The notes: generated by a model not told the origin, from the letters alone. DNA of 64,000 nt from CAXXIC01 sp049315325 (GCA_049315325.1 JBMOKJ010000010.1:1-64000); one strand, 5' to 3'; positions 33,949-42,370 are shown, counted from the stretch's first letter. Made by a program: numbers and translations.

Positions 33949-34461
33949 ATGAAACAAAGGGCTATCTTAAAATATAAAACTCAATTGACAAATTATTCTG
34001 ATCAGAATTTATTAATCCCTCTTGGCCATGAAGAAGAGTTTTGGGAATGGTTTAATATGAAATCGCGATTGTTTGATAACTCTAAAATTAATCTTTCTCT
34101 AAGGAATATCAAACTCTCAGAAATAAATGAAGGATATTGTTTTAAAAATTCTTACCGTATTGCTAATGCCTATTGTAAGAATCAATTTTATTACGAGGGA
34201 TTTTGCTTTCTGCATCAAGATGATAGTTGCATAAAACATGCATTTAATGTCGGAAAGAGAGGAAGAGTGAATGACTATACAGTAGGAATTGAAAAGAAAT
34301 CCAAATATGATTATTATGTTGGAGTTAAAATTCCTCTTAGTTTTGTTCGAAGGTTTTATAAGAGTGATAAAAAAAACAGTTGTTCGCAATATGCTTTATT
34401 GGTCTCATATTTTTTGTATTCCAATAAAATTGATAATTATATGAATTATTTGGAGCCATGA
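33949..34461 (+). CDS. Uncharacterised protein with peptidase-like Cys/His/Asp pattern
   Basis: About 170 residues from the ATG at 33949 (an upstream extension to 33874 would start inside the tRNA-like T-arm and is rejected). A spaced pattern GYCFKNSYRIANAY ... YYEGFCF ... IKHAFNV ... GRVNDYTVGI is seen, like a family of small phage and bacterial proteins with a Cys, a His and an Asp in papain-like order. Function unknown; a cysteine peptidase or amidase fold is my guess. The gene is AT-rich, alone and next to a tRNA-like remnant, suggesting acquired DNA. Confidence 0.5.
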   Translation: MKQRAILKYKTQLTNYSDQNLLIPLGHEEEFWEWFNMKSRLFDNSKINLSLRNIKLSEINEGYCFKNSYRIANAYCKNQFYYEGFCFLHQDDSCIKHAFNVGKRGRVNDYTVGIEKKSKYDYYVGVKIPLSFVRRFYKSDKKNSCSQYALLVSYFLYSNKIDNYMNYLEP

Positions 34462-34492
34462 ATGATCACTAAGTCAATGGACAAATAAGACA

Positions 34493-34581
34493 AAAGGCAG
34501 ATTCAACTCGAATCTGCCTTTTACTTTTTCAACTAAACGCCCCCTCCAGATATTTCTTGGTCAACTCCTGTTTCGGGTTGC
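34493..34581 (-). pseudogene. Duplicated 3' end of pstB with its terminator
   Basis: An 89-bp copy of the sequence at 35514-35605. The minus-strand translation of 34529-34581 gives NPKQELTKKYLEGAFS followed by a stop, the same last 16 residues as the intact pstB, but with different synonymous codons. The hairpin AAAGGCAGATTC...GAATCTGCCTTT is copied too. The stretch between the two copies holds the toxin-antitoxin pair. The left copy therefore looks like a displaced gene end left by integration, not a recent tandem duplication. Confidence 0.8.
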
Positions 34582-34649
34582 ACGAAAATAAAATCAGAAT
34601 TGAGTCTGTCGATTTCGTAGATTTTTTATTAAATAGAGTGATTTTTAGC

Positions 34650-34689
34650 ATTACTAAGTTAGTTCCTAAATTAGTAATGTATATATTTG
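34650..34689 (+). promoter_or_regulatory. Toxin-antitoxin promoter with palindromic operator
   Basis: ATTACTAA (34650-34657) and TTAGTAAT (34671-34678) form a perfect inverted repeat. The -7 box TATATTTG follows at 34682-34689 and the antitoxin ATG at 34714. This is the arrangement expected for autorepression by the antitoxin complex. Confidence 0.7.
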
Positions 34690-34713
34690 CATCACAATCC
34701 AAAATTTAGAAAT

Positions 34714-34887
34714 ATGAGCAATAAAGAGATAAAGCAACTCATAGATTTGGCTAAAGAATTGAAGAAAAATGTTACCAAAGAGAGAGCATTAGATTCTTTT
34801 GTTTCTGCGGGTATTATGAATAAAAAAGGTGAGTTTACCAAACCGTATGAAAGCTTAAATGACGTCTTTGTTAAGATTAAACACTGA
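34714..34887 (+). CDS. Small antitoxin-like protein
   Basis: 57 residues, starting at the ATG at 34714 because an upstream frame would begin inside the -7 box. Charged and helical (SNKEIKQLIDLAKELKKNVTKERALDSFVSAGIMNKKGEF), the last part resembling the short toxin-neutralising tails of Bacteroidota antitoxins. Its stop overlaps the start of the next gene by one base (TGATG), the usual coupling in toxin-antitoxin pairs. I do not recognise a named family. Confidence 0.6.
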   Translation: MSNKEIKQLIDLAKELKKNVTKERALDSFVSAGIMNKKGEFTKPYESLNDVFVKIKH

Positions 34888-35504
34888 TGTACAGCGGTCG
34901 AAATAATCTTATCATTGGATTTCATGGGTGCGATGAGTCGGTATGTCATTCGTTGCTAAATCAACCTGAAAAGATTGAGAAAAGTGAAAAGCCTTATGAT
35001 TGGCTTGGGCACGGGATGTATTTCTGGGAAAACAATTATGACCGAGCTTTCGAATGGGCAAAGGATAAAGCGAAAAGAGGTGAGATAGTGAAACCTGCAG
35101 TAATTGGGGCGATATTGTCTCTTGATTATTGTTTCGATTTATTAGATGCCCGATATATCAAAATGATTCAGGTGTACCATTCTCTTATGGTTGATTCTTA
35201 CACCGTACTTGGACGAGAAATTCCTACCAACAAAGATCCCAAAACAGTCTCACACAAAGATAAAATTCTTAGGTATCTGGATTGTGCCGTTATAGAGTTT
35301 ATGCATGATACAATTTCAGATCAGATTAGCAAGAATAATGCTAGCACACTTAAGCAATTTGATTCTACAAGAGGTGTATTTACAGAAGGTGGGCCTGCAT
35401 TTGAAGGAGCGGGAATTATGCTGAAAAGTCACATACAAATTTGTATCAGAAATCAAAACTGTATAAAAGGATTCTTCTTACCTCGAAAACCAATCGATTT
35501 TTAA
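34887..35504 (+). CDS. Putative toxin with ADP-ribosyltransferase-like features
   Basis: 205 residues. The N-terminus IIGFHGCDESVCHSLL with DWLGHGMYFWENNYDRAFEWAKDK resembles the H...GxGxYF start of the ADP-ribosyltransferase fold (as in DUF3990-like proteins), where the His binds NAD and the Tyr stacks on nicotinamide. A catalytic Glu would be expected near GVFTEGGPAFEG (about 165-175), which has suitable Glu residues. No signal or membrane part. Together with the preceding small gene, the shared operator and the flanking direct repeats, a toxin-antitoxin module is the best reading. The enzyme call is an inference from short motifs. Confidence 0.6.
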   Translation: MYSGRNNLIIGFHGCDESVCHSLLNQPEKIEKSEKPYDWLGHGMYFWENNYDRAFEWAKDKAKRGEIVKPAVIGAILSLDYCFDLLDARYIKMIQVYHSLMVDSYTVLGREIPTNKDPKTVSHKDKILRYLDCAVIEFMHDTISDQISKNNASTLKQFDSTRGVFTEGGPAFEGAGIMLKSHIQICIRNQNCIKGFFLPRKPIDF

Positions 35505-35513
35505 TGTTTTAAG

Positions 35514-35542
35514 AAAGGCAGATTCAATTCGAATCTGCCTTT
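35514..35542. terminator. Bidirectional terminator between toxin and pstB
   Basis: AAAGGCAGATTC (35514-35525) pairs with GAATCTGCCTTT (35531-35542). An identical hairpin sits at 34493-34522 in the duplicated pstB end. Confidence 0.85.
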
Positions 35543-35552
35543 TACTTTTATC

Positions 35553-36443
35553 TTAACTAAACGCTCCCTCCAAATATTTCTTGGTGAGCTCCTGTTTTGG
35601 GTTGCCGAATACTTCGCTGGCAGGACCTTCTTCAATCACTTCGCCCATGTACATAAACACCACGTGGTCGGCGATGCGTCGTGCCTGACGAAGCGTGTGC
35701 GTGACGAGCACAATGGCGTACTCCTCTTTCAGTTTCACAAACAACTCTTCAATCAGTCGGCTCGAGATAGGGTCGAGTGCCGATGTAGCTTCGTCTGCAA
35801 GGATAAACTGTGGCTCAACGGCCAGTCCGCGTGCCAAGCAAAGGCGTTGCTGCTGTCCGATGGAGAGCTTTGCAGCCGGAGTTTGTAAGCGATCTTTCAC
35901 CTCATCCCACAAACCTACTGCTTGCAGGTAGTGCTCCACGATTCGGTTCAGCTGTTTACGGTTGCGCATGCCGTGTATTTTTACCCCGAAAGCAATGTTG
36001 TCGTAGATCGACATCGGCAGCGGGCAGGGACGTTGCGAGAGCAATCCCATTTTCTGGCGAATGTGCGTCACTTCCGCTTTTCGGTCGTAGATGTTTTCTC
36101 CATCCACCAATACTTTTCCGCTGATGGTGAGGTTTTCGGTGTTGTCGATCAGTCGATTGAAGGTCTTTAGCAACGTCGATTTACCGCAACCTGAAGGACC
36201 GATTATGCAGGTCACTTTTTTGTCGGGAATGCTGAGGTTGACGTTTTTCAGAATATGGTTTTTCTGAATCGTGATGTTGAGGTCTTCTACCTTCAGTTCG
36301 GCTCCAACAACGCTGTTGCGGATTTTATGGTTGGGCACAAAGGTTGGTTCTTGTTTCTTCAACCCGATGATTTCCAACAATGAACGGCTTTTGGTAACCG
36401 ATTCGAGATCGAGGGCAGGTGCGCCAAAGTTTTTGAATTCCAT
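35553..36443 (-). CDS. pstB: Pst-like ABC transporter ATP-binding protein
   Basis: 296 residues. Walker A GPSGCGKST, the PstB-like FNRLIDN, signature LSIGQQQRLCLARGLAV, Walker B ILADEATSALDP and the H-loop VLVTHTLRQARRIADHV. Two canonical residues are changed: LSGGQ is LSIGQ, and DEPTS is DEATS. It also carries about 45 extra N-terminal residues (FGAPALDLESVTKSRSLLEIIGLKKQ) not found in usual PstB. The start shares one base with the pstA stop (TAATG). No phoU follows. The operon lies under a sulfur-type promoter, so the substrate may be sulfate rather than phosphate. Confidence 0.88.
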   Translation of the reverse strand: MEFKNFGAPALDLESVTKSRSLLEIIGLKKQEPTFVPNHKIRNSVVGAELKVEDLNITIQKNHILKNVNLSIPDKKVTCIIGPSGCGKSTLLKTFNRLIDNTENLTISGKVLVDGENIYDRKAEVTHIRQKMGLLSQRPCPLPMSIYDNIAFGVKIHGMRNRKQLNRIVEHYLQAVGLWDEVKDRLQTPAAKLSIGQQQRLCLARGLAVEPQFILADEATSALDPISSRLIEELFVKLKEEYAIVLVTHTLRQARRIADHVVFMYMGEVIEEGPASEVFGNPKQELTKKYLEGAFS

Positions 36444-37282
36444 TATACTTTATGTTTTGAAAAACGATTCGTAATTATTCTACCTAAAATACTCAATACG
36501 AGCACAATCACTGTCAGAATCAATGCCGCAGCGTAAGCTCTGTTCTGCACTTCGGCAGAGGGACTGCTAAGTTGAAAAAAAACCGCCAATGGCAGTGTGG
36601 CTGCCGGCTGACTGAGAGATGTGGGGATGCTGTCGGAAAATCCGGCGGTGAACATCACACCCGCTGCATCGCCAATGGCACGACCAATCGAGAGCAGCGT
36701 AGCGGTAGCAATACCCGGCGCAATCTGACGCAGCACCACACCGATGGTCTCTAGTTTGGTAGCACCGAGTGAATAAGAGGCATCGAGCAGTTCGCGCGGC
36801 AGTTGTTTCGCCACTTCGTCCATCGAACGAATAAAAATGGGGATGATGAGCAGGGTAATCACCAGAATACCTCCACCTAACGAGGTGCGGAGTCCGAAAT
36901 AAATCATCAGTGAGAAGGCGAATGCGCCATACACAATGGAGGGGATTCCGAACAGAATATCGTAAGCCAAACGAGCAACATATGCCAGTTTCGATTTTCG
37001 GGTAAGATACACATTCAGGAAAAACACCACCGGAATGCTTATAAGCAGTCCCAAAACGGTAGATGCTGCTACGATGTACAACGAACCCACGATGGCGTTG
37101 AGCAACCCACCATCTTTGCCGATGTAGAATCCGCCGCCGGGCAGTTTAGTAATCATGTCCCAATTCATCGCAGGCAGTCCACGTTCCAGAATGGTGAAGA
37201 GGATGCTTCCCACGAAGGCAAACACCAACAGTGTGGCGATAATCATCAGGACTTTGAATATTTTTTCTTCTATGAAACGCAT
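36443..37282 (-). CDS. pstA: Pst-like ABC transporter permease (PstA)
   Basis: About 279 residues from the ATG at 37282; the longer frame starting at 37315 reads through a G-rich interspersed repeat and is rejected. Six hydrophobic helices are present. The EAA-type coupling loop is ELLDASYSLGATKLETIGVVLRQIAPGIATATLLSIGRAIGDAAGVMFTAG, typical of PstA. It pairs with pstC upstream and pstB downstream. Confidence 0.9.
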   Translation of the reverse strand: MRFIEEKIFKVLMIIATLLVFAFVGSILFTILERGLPAMNWDMITKLPGGGFYIGKDGGLLNAIVGSLYIVAASTVLGLLISIPVVFFLNVYLTRKSKLAYVARLAYDILFGIPSIVYGAFAFSLMIYFGLRTSLGGGILVITLLIIPIFIRSMDEVAKQLPRELLDASYSLGATKLETIGVVLRQIAPGIATATLLSIGRAIGDAAGVMFTAGFSDSIPTSLSQPAATLPLAVFFQLSSPSAEVQNRAYAAALILTVIVLVLSILGRIITNRFSKHKV

Positions 37283-37387
37283 GTTGTCAATTTTACCTCC
37301 CCCAACCCCTCCCAAAGAGGGGTGAAAGGAATGATTTGAAACTAATCTCGATTACGCCTAAGAGTCCCCCTTGGGGGATTAGGGGGC

Positions 37388-38278
37388 TTATTTATCTTCA
37401 ATTCTGTGCAACACAATCCGCGATCCGGCATTGAACAGCAATACCACGATGAACAGGAAAAAAGCAGCCAACATCAGCGCCGATTCGTAGAGCGGTACCG
37501 AAAGCATTTCGCCATAATTGTTGGCAATGAGTGCCGGTAGCGGGTAGCACGAGTCGAACAACGAATGCGGTATTTGCGGTAGATTTCCGCAGACCATAAG
37601 CACGGCAATCGTTTCGCCAAACGCACGTGAAACTGCCAAAACCACTGCAGCAATAATGCCCGGAAGACTTTTTCGTAGGATAATCAATTTTGTAGTTTGC
37701 CATTGCGTGGCTCCGAGCGAAAGTGTGGCATCGCGCAATTCGCGTGGTATGGCGGTAAACAATTCGATAAACAGACTGATGAGCAGCGGAAGAATCATTA
37801 CACCCAACACGATTCCGCCTGCAAGCGTGGTGTATCCTGTAGAATATTCCACAAAGTGCGGAGCCAGTTTCTCCGAAATCCACGGCACGATAAGCAGAAT
37901 TCCCCAAACTCCGTACACCACCGATGGCAGACCTGCCAAAATATCAAGTGCCGGGAATACCCATTTGCGGACGTATGATTTGGAGTGCTCGGTCAGGAAA
38001 ACGGCTGTCAGCAATGCAATAGGCAAAGCAATCGTAATTGCTATGAGCGTAATCCAGAGTGTACCGAGAATAAAAGGCAGAAATCCGAACTCATTGGCTT
38101 GTGGTTGCCATTGGGAGCTCGACACCAATTGCCAAAACGACTTCACTTCGAAAATCGGCGACGATTTGTAATAGAGCCCCACAGCGATGCCCACCACCAA
38201 CAATACCGATGTGACGGTGAGTGTCAGCATCAGGCCTCTGGCGATTTTGTCTTTTAATATTCTATTGTATGCGTTCAT
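37388..38278 (-). CDS. pstC: Pst-like ABC transporter permease (PstC)
   Basis: About 296 residues from the ATG at 38278. Six transmembrane helices and the EAA loop REL(R)DATLSLGATQWQTTKLIILRKSLPGIIAAVVLAVSRAFGETIAVLMVCGN, which keeps the AFGETIAV segment of PstC. It forms the membrane channel with PstA. G/C-rich interspersed repeats lie on both sides (37360-37387 and 38283-38388), possibly adjusting expression between operon members. Confidence 0.9.
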   Translation of the reverse strand: MNAYNRILKDKIARGLMLTLTVTSVLLVVGIAVGLYYKSSPIFEVKSFWQLVSSSQWQPQANEFGFLPFILGTLWITLIAITIALPIALLTAVFLTEHSKSYVRKWVFPALDILAGLPSVVYGVWGILLIVPWISEKLAPHFVEYSTGYTTLAGGIVLGVMILPLLISLFIELFTAIPRELRDATLSLGATQWQTTKLIILRKSLPGIIAAVVLAVSRAFGETIAVLMVCGNLPQIPHSLFDSCYPLPALIANNYGEMLSVPLYESALMLAAFFLFIVVLLFNAGSRIVLHRIEDK

Positions 38279-38385
38279 AATTGAAGCCCCTCCCAACCTC
38301 CCCCAAGGGGAGGCGCTAGAGACATTATTTTTGTAATTTTTGGTACGTTGTTTTTTATGTCCCCCTTTGGGGGATTAGGGGGCTG

Positions 38386-39333
38386 CTATTTCAATTTCGC
38401 CAAATTCGCTTTCAGTTTGTCTTTGCTCAGTGCGATAAATCCACTTTCGTTGCTGTATTTCTGACCATCGGTGAGGATGAATTTCAGGAATGCTACCACG
38501 ACAGGTTTAGTCGGTTTGCCGTTTGTGACCAAAAGCAGATCGCGAGCAGGAGGCGAAGGATATTTACCACCGGCAATGGCACGAATCAGCGCCACCGAAT
38601 TGTCGTAGAATCGCTCTTGCGAATCAATTTTACCATTATTGTTCACATCAATAGGGAAAGGAATAATGCCCGGATTGGTTTTCTTTGTTTTCAAATCGTA
38701 CACATACCCGATATTGTTGAATCCAATCGCCAACGGATCTTTGATGATAGCAGAAGCCAACCCCGGATCGCCAAATACGGCAGTTCCTTTCAGCTCTTCC
38801 TGTTTTTTGTCGTTGAGGAATTTTGCCCACGTTTCGGCAGCACCACTAGCATCTGAGCGTGTGTAAACGTGCACCGGAATATCGCTTTTCACACCCAACA
38901 CATCGCCCCATGTTTTAGATTCGGCAGTGATGAAGAGTTTGTAAGCAGCATCGCGGCTCAATCCTTTTGCCAATAATTCTTTTACTTTTGGATTTTTAGC
39001 ATTGATGGTCGGGATGACGGCATCCTTTGCTACTGCAAAAGCAACAGCGCCTTTGCTAATTTCCTCGGGACGAAGGTCGCGCGATACCATTCCGAAATCG
39101 ACCACCTTTGCCAATGCATCAGTGATACCTTTACCTGCACCACCGGCGGAGATATCTATTTTTACGTCAGGATGGAGTTTTTTGAACTCTTCAGCCCATT
39201 TCACAGCTAACGGATAGAGCGCAAATGCACCCGATAGTGAAATTTCGCCTTGCAAATTGTCTTGAGCCTGCGATTTGGTAGGCAATGCTAAAAGGATTGC
39301 CGCAAGTGTAAAGATGGAGATTAACTTTTTCAT
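38386..39333 (-). CDS. pstS: PstS-family oxyanion-binding protein
   Basis: About 315 residues from the ATG at 39333; a TTG seven codons upstream is possible. A signal peptide ends near KSQAQD. The fold is PstS-type: ISLSGAFALYPLAVKWAEEFKKLHPDVKIDISAGGAGKGITDALA at the first lobe, then YTRSDASGAAETWAKFL in place of the classical RSDGSGT, and IGFNNIGYVYD. The Arg and Ser of the anion site are kept, the Thr is Ala. It delivers its ligand to PstC/PstA. Because the promoter belongs to the sulfur-type set and the next genes are cysteine-biosynthetic, sulfate is a serious candidate ligand. Confidence 0.88.
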   Translation of the reverse strand: MKKLISIFTLAAILLALPTKSQAQDNLQGEISLSGAFALYPLAVKWAEEFKKLHPDVKIDISAGGAGKGITDALAKVVDFGMVSRDLRPEEISKGAVAFAVAKDAVIPTINAKNPKVKELLAKGLSRDAAYKLFITAESKTWGDVLGVKSDIPVHVYTRSDASGAAETWAKFLNDKKQEELKGTAVFGDPGLASAIIKDPLAIGFNNIGYVYDLKTKKTNPGIIPFPIDVNNNGKIDSQERFYDNSVALIRAIAGGKYPSPPARDLLLVTNGKPTKPVVVAFLKFILTDGQKYSNESGFIALSKDKLKANLAKLK

Positions 39334-39377
39334 ATTTCGTATTTTTATATTCAATTTGATTATTCTGTTTGACGTTG

Positions 39378-39446
39378 CAAAGTTCCTCCAAAATTGTCCA
39401 TTTTTCTATACCGAAATCGTGGTATATCTATACCGTGTTGGCGGTA
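39378..39446 (-). promoter_or_regulatory. Sulfur-type promoter of pstSCAB, overlapping a second site facing the regulator gene
   Basis: On the minus strand: TACC-N8-GGTA (39446-39431), 17 bp, CGGTATAG (39413-39406), exactly 20 bp, -7 box GAACTTTG (39385-39378). On the plus strand a second palindrome TACC-N8-GGTA at 39409-39424 is followed 17 bp later by CGGTAATT (39442-39449) towards the regulator gene, where the -7 region is weaker (TACGTTTT at 39474). The divergent promoters thus share overlapping sites. Confidence 0.8.
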
Positions 39447-39568
39447 ATTTGGGTATATTTTGTTGATATACAGTACGTTTTTAAAATTAAATGCTCTAAT
39501 TTTGAATTCGAAAGCTGGAAATATTTTCGATTATCGCTCGACTCATTATCCTCAAAATAGATTACAAA

Positions 39569-40231
39569 ATGAATGAATCAACGTTTATTATTGCTGATAA
39601 CCACGACCTTTGTCGGATAGGTTTTATCAGTATTATACAAGACCATTTTAAGAGTTCGCCCATCGAGTCGGTCACCACTAAAGCGGAGTTGCGCAAGGCT
39701 TTAGCTATGGCCGATGAGTCGATTGTGGTGATTGATTTTGTGAATTTAGGCTTTTCGGAAATTGAGGAAGTTGCAATCCTTTCAAAGGCGTTTCCGCAAT
39801 CGAAGTGGTTGTTTGTTTCTGAAAAGGCAAACGAGACTTTTATCTTGCCATTGACTGCTAATTTCGAAGCCGCTAACTTTATCTTCAAGTCGAATAATTA
39901 CGATGTGATTGCTTCGGCACTGATTGCGACGGAAGCCGGCAAAAAGTATTTCTGTAGCGAAACGCTCCACATTATTATGGAAGACAGTAAGCGGATGAAG
40001 GAGAACAAAACCAAGCAACATCACCTCACAGCAACGGAATTGGAGTTGGTGCAACAACTCGCGATAGGCAAAACGACGCGCGAAATTGCCGACCAACGTT
40101 GCCTTAGCTACCACACCATCAACACACACCGCAAAAACATCTTTCGCAAAGCGGATGTGAATAGCGTGCAGGAACTTATTAAATTTGCACTGAAAAACGG
40201 TCTTGTTGACCTTACTGAATATTACATTTAA
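39569..40231 (+). CDS. Orphan NarL/LuxR-type response regulator, candidate master of the sulfur regulon
   Basis: 220 residues. The N-terminal receiver-like domain keeps Asp10 (IIADNHD), the phosphoacceptor position Asp56 (VVIDF), a Ser near 83 and a Lys near 105 (FIFKSN). One of the usual acidic residues near position 10 is missing, so phosphorylation is uncertain. The C-terminal helix-turn-helix is of the LuxR/NarL type (LTATELELVQQLAIGKTTREIADQRCLSYHTINTHRKNIFRKADV). No histidine kinase is adjacent. It lies between pstSCAB and the sulfite reductase gene. NarL-type proteins bind TACC-type heptamers in a 7-2-7 arrangement, exactly the TACC-N8-GGTA palindrome of the promoters here. Confidence 0.85.
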   Translation: MNESTFIIADNHDLCRIGFISIIQDHFKSSPIESVTTKAELRKALAMADESIVVIDFVNLGFSEIEEVAILSKAFPQSKWLFVSEKANETFILPLTANFEAANFIFKSNNYDVIASALIATEAGKKYFCSETLHIIMEDSKRMKENKTKQHHLTATELELVQQLAIGKTTREIADQRCLSYHTINTHRKNIFRKADVNSVQELIKFALKNGLVDLTEYYI

Positions 40232-40256
40232 ACAGTATTATCACAATCAGATAGTT

Positions 40257-40292
40257 CGGTATAGAATAAAACGACAGAACATTGTAAATTAA
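40257..40292 (+). promoter_or_regulatory. Partial sulfur-type promoter of the sulfite reductase gene
   Basis: CGGTATAG at 40257-40264, identical to the pstS half-site, is followed by exactly 20 bp and TAAATTAA (40285-40292), an imperfect -7 box. The upstream palindrome is degenerate here. The gene may also be read from the regulator promoter. Confidence 0.45.
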
Positions 40293-40306
40293 ATCATACA
40301 ACAAAA

Positions 40307-42370
40307 ATGTATCAATTACCTACTACATTAACAGAAGATATAGCCTATTTTGGTACTTTGGTGGATCAGTTCCAAAAGGGAGAAATTGAACCTGTGAAAT
40401 TCAAAGGATCGCGAGTGCCAATGGGCATTTATGAGCAACGAAAAGATGGCACGTACATGGTGCGTGTGCGATGCACAGGCGGTTACATTTCGCCTGCACA
40501 ACTCAAACAACTGGCACTGACGGCAATCGGCCACAAGTCATCTTTTTTGCACATCACTACACGTCAGGAGATTCAGATTCATCATATTCTGATAGAACAA
40601 ACCAAAACTATTTTGCCGGAATTGCAACAAGTAGAACTGTCGGCAAAAGGTGGTGGCGGCAACACGGTGCGCAACATTATTGTCGATTTGCGAAGTGGAA
40701 TTAGTGCCGACGAGGCGTTCGATGTATTGCCTTATGCCGTAGATTTGACGACGAAATTAATTGCCGAACCTGATTCATTTACCTTGCCGCGTAAGTTGAA
40801 AATCGCATTCGCTGCACACACCGATTACGGCGATTTGGCACTTGTAAACGATATAGGTTTTGTAGCAAAAGTGGTGGATGGAAAACGCGGATTTGAGGTG
40901 TATCTGGGTGGTTCTGTAGCATCAAACGCTACGATTGGTTGGAAAGCCTTCGAATTTGCACCCGAAGAAGAGTTGTACTACATTGCCAAGGCCGCAAAAG
41001 AGTTTTTCTCTACGCACGGCAATCGTAAAAATCGCCACAAAGCCCGTATGCGCTACATTTTCTACAAGTTGGGCGAAGAGAAAACCATCGCTCTGTTTCG
41101 CGAAGCATATAATGAAATTAAGAAAGACGCATCGCTTCGTTACACCCCAAGTCAGTTGGTGATTGAAAGCCGTACGCCTATCTTCGAACCATTGGTCCTT
41201 GAAAGCGAGTCTTTCGAAATCTGGAAACAGCGCAACGTGACGGCACAAAAACAAACGGGACTTTATGCCATCACGCTTCCGATTGATGGTGGCAATGCAC
41301 CTGGTGAGTTGTTCCTCCAAATAGCTGAATTTGCGAATGCTTTTGGCGATGATTCAATACGTTTTACGATTCGTCAAAACATTCAGTTGCGCAACATTCC
41401 CGAAGCGTATTTAGGAAATGTATATGAATTTTTCCTTCAAATAGGATTGAAAGTCGACCAACCTGTGTTGGTCAACAATGTGATTTCGTGCACAGGTGCC
41501 GACACGTGTCGTTTGGGCATTTGCCTTTCGAAAGGTGCTGCGTCTGCCATTCGTGAGAGATTAAAGGAGAGTGACTTACCACTCGAAGAGGTGAATGATT
41601 TATTAATTAATATTTCGGGATGTCCGAATTCATGTGCACAACAACGTTGGAGCGACATCGGATTTTCGGGGAAAGTGATGCGCAACGGTCGCAATCTGCC
41701 TGCCTATATCGTTTATGCTGGAGCAAAACGAGGCGAAGAGGGTGAGTTGAGCAACCCGTTTGGGTCGGTAAGTGCCAAGGATTTGCCTAATTTCATCCAC
41801 GATTTGTTGGCTATTTATCTGAGTGTAAAAGCGAATTATGCCACCTTCCGCGATTTTGTGAAGGGCGAAGGATTACTCGAAATTGCGAAATTGGTTGAAA
41901 AATATGCGGAAGTGCCCACTTTCGAAGAAAACCCCGATTACTTCTTCGATTGGGGAAGTATAGAGCTGTTTTCTGTCATCAACAAAGGACCTGCCGAATG
42001 CTCTGTCGGATTGTTCGATTTGATAGATGTCGACGCAAAAAACATTCAGAATGCACTAGCAGCACTACCTGAAACGAAAGAAGAGTCGAGCATCAACCAA
42101 TTGCTTTATGCTATTGTGTTTGCAGCATCGCGCATGTTGCTGGTGACGCGTGGTGCAGAGCCCAAAACGACCGAAGAGGTTTTCGACCTATTTATTCAGA
42201 AATTCATTGGCGAAGGATATGTCGATGCCAAATATCAGCCAATCGTAGAGGCCGCAAAAGCAGGTACACAAAACTCGTTTATAGCTGATAAAGACCAAAT
42301 CATTTCGTTGGCTAGCGATGTCACAAAACTCTACGAAAGCATGGACGATTCACTACAATTTAAAGTTTGA
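40307..42370 (+). CDS. Assimilatory siroheme sulfite reductase with C-terminal extension
   Basis: 687 residues, about 120-170 longer than common one-chain sulfite reductases. Two nitrite/sulfite reductase ferredoxin-like halves are seen. The siroheme/4Fe-4S site shows CTGADTC (C-x5-C) and, about 40 residues later, CPNSC (C-x3-C). It reduces sulfite to sulfide with six electrons, using siroheme made by sirC and cobA. The extra C-terminus (about 520-687) is helical (NQLLYAIVFAASRMLLVTRG, TTEEVFDLFIQKFIGEGYV), resembling a HEPN-type bundle; its role is unknown. It sits 75 nt behind the regulator gene and ends at a strong terminator. Confidence 0.9.
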   Translation: MYQLPTTLTEDIAYFGTLVDQFQKGEIEPVKFKGSRVPMGIYEQRKDGTYMVRVRCTGGYISPAQLKQLALTAIGHKSSFLHITTRQEIQIHHILIEQTKTILPELQQVELSAKGGGGNTVRNIIVDLRSGISADEAFDVLPYAVDLTTKLIAEPDSFTLPRKLKIAFAAHTDYGDLALVNDIGFVAKVVDGKRGFEVYLGGSVASNATIGWKAFEFAPEEELYYIAKAAKEFFSTHGNRKNRHKARMRYIFYKLGEEKTIALFREAYNEIKKDASLRYTPSQLVIESRTPIFEPLVLESESFEIWKQRNVTAQKQTGLYAITLPIDGGNAPGELFLQIAEFANAFGDDSIRFTIRQNIQLRNIPEAYLGNVYEFFLQIGLKVDQPVLVNNVISCTGADTCRLGICLSKGAASAIRERLKESDLPLEEVNDLLINISGCPNSCAQQRWSDIGFSGKVMRNGRNLPAYIVYAGAKRGEEGELSNPFGSVSAKDLPNFIHDLLAIYLSVKANYATFRDFVKGEGLLEIAKLVEKYAEVPTFEENPDYFFDWGSIELFSVINKGPAECSVGLFDLIDVDAKNIQNALAALPETKEESSINQLLYAIVFAASRMLLVTRGAEPKTTEEVFDLFIQKFIGEGYVDAKYQPIVEAAKAGTQNSFIADKDQIISLASDVTKLYESMDDSLQFKV

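Noticed and set aside
37283..37315. N-terminal MGGVGGG extension of PstA
   Set aside because: It is the translation of a G-rich interspersed repeat; the ATG at 37282 begins the real protein.
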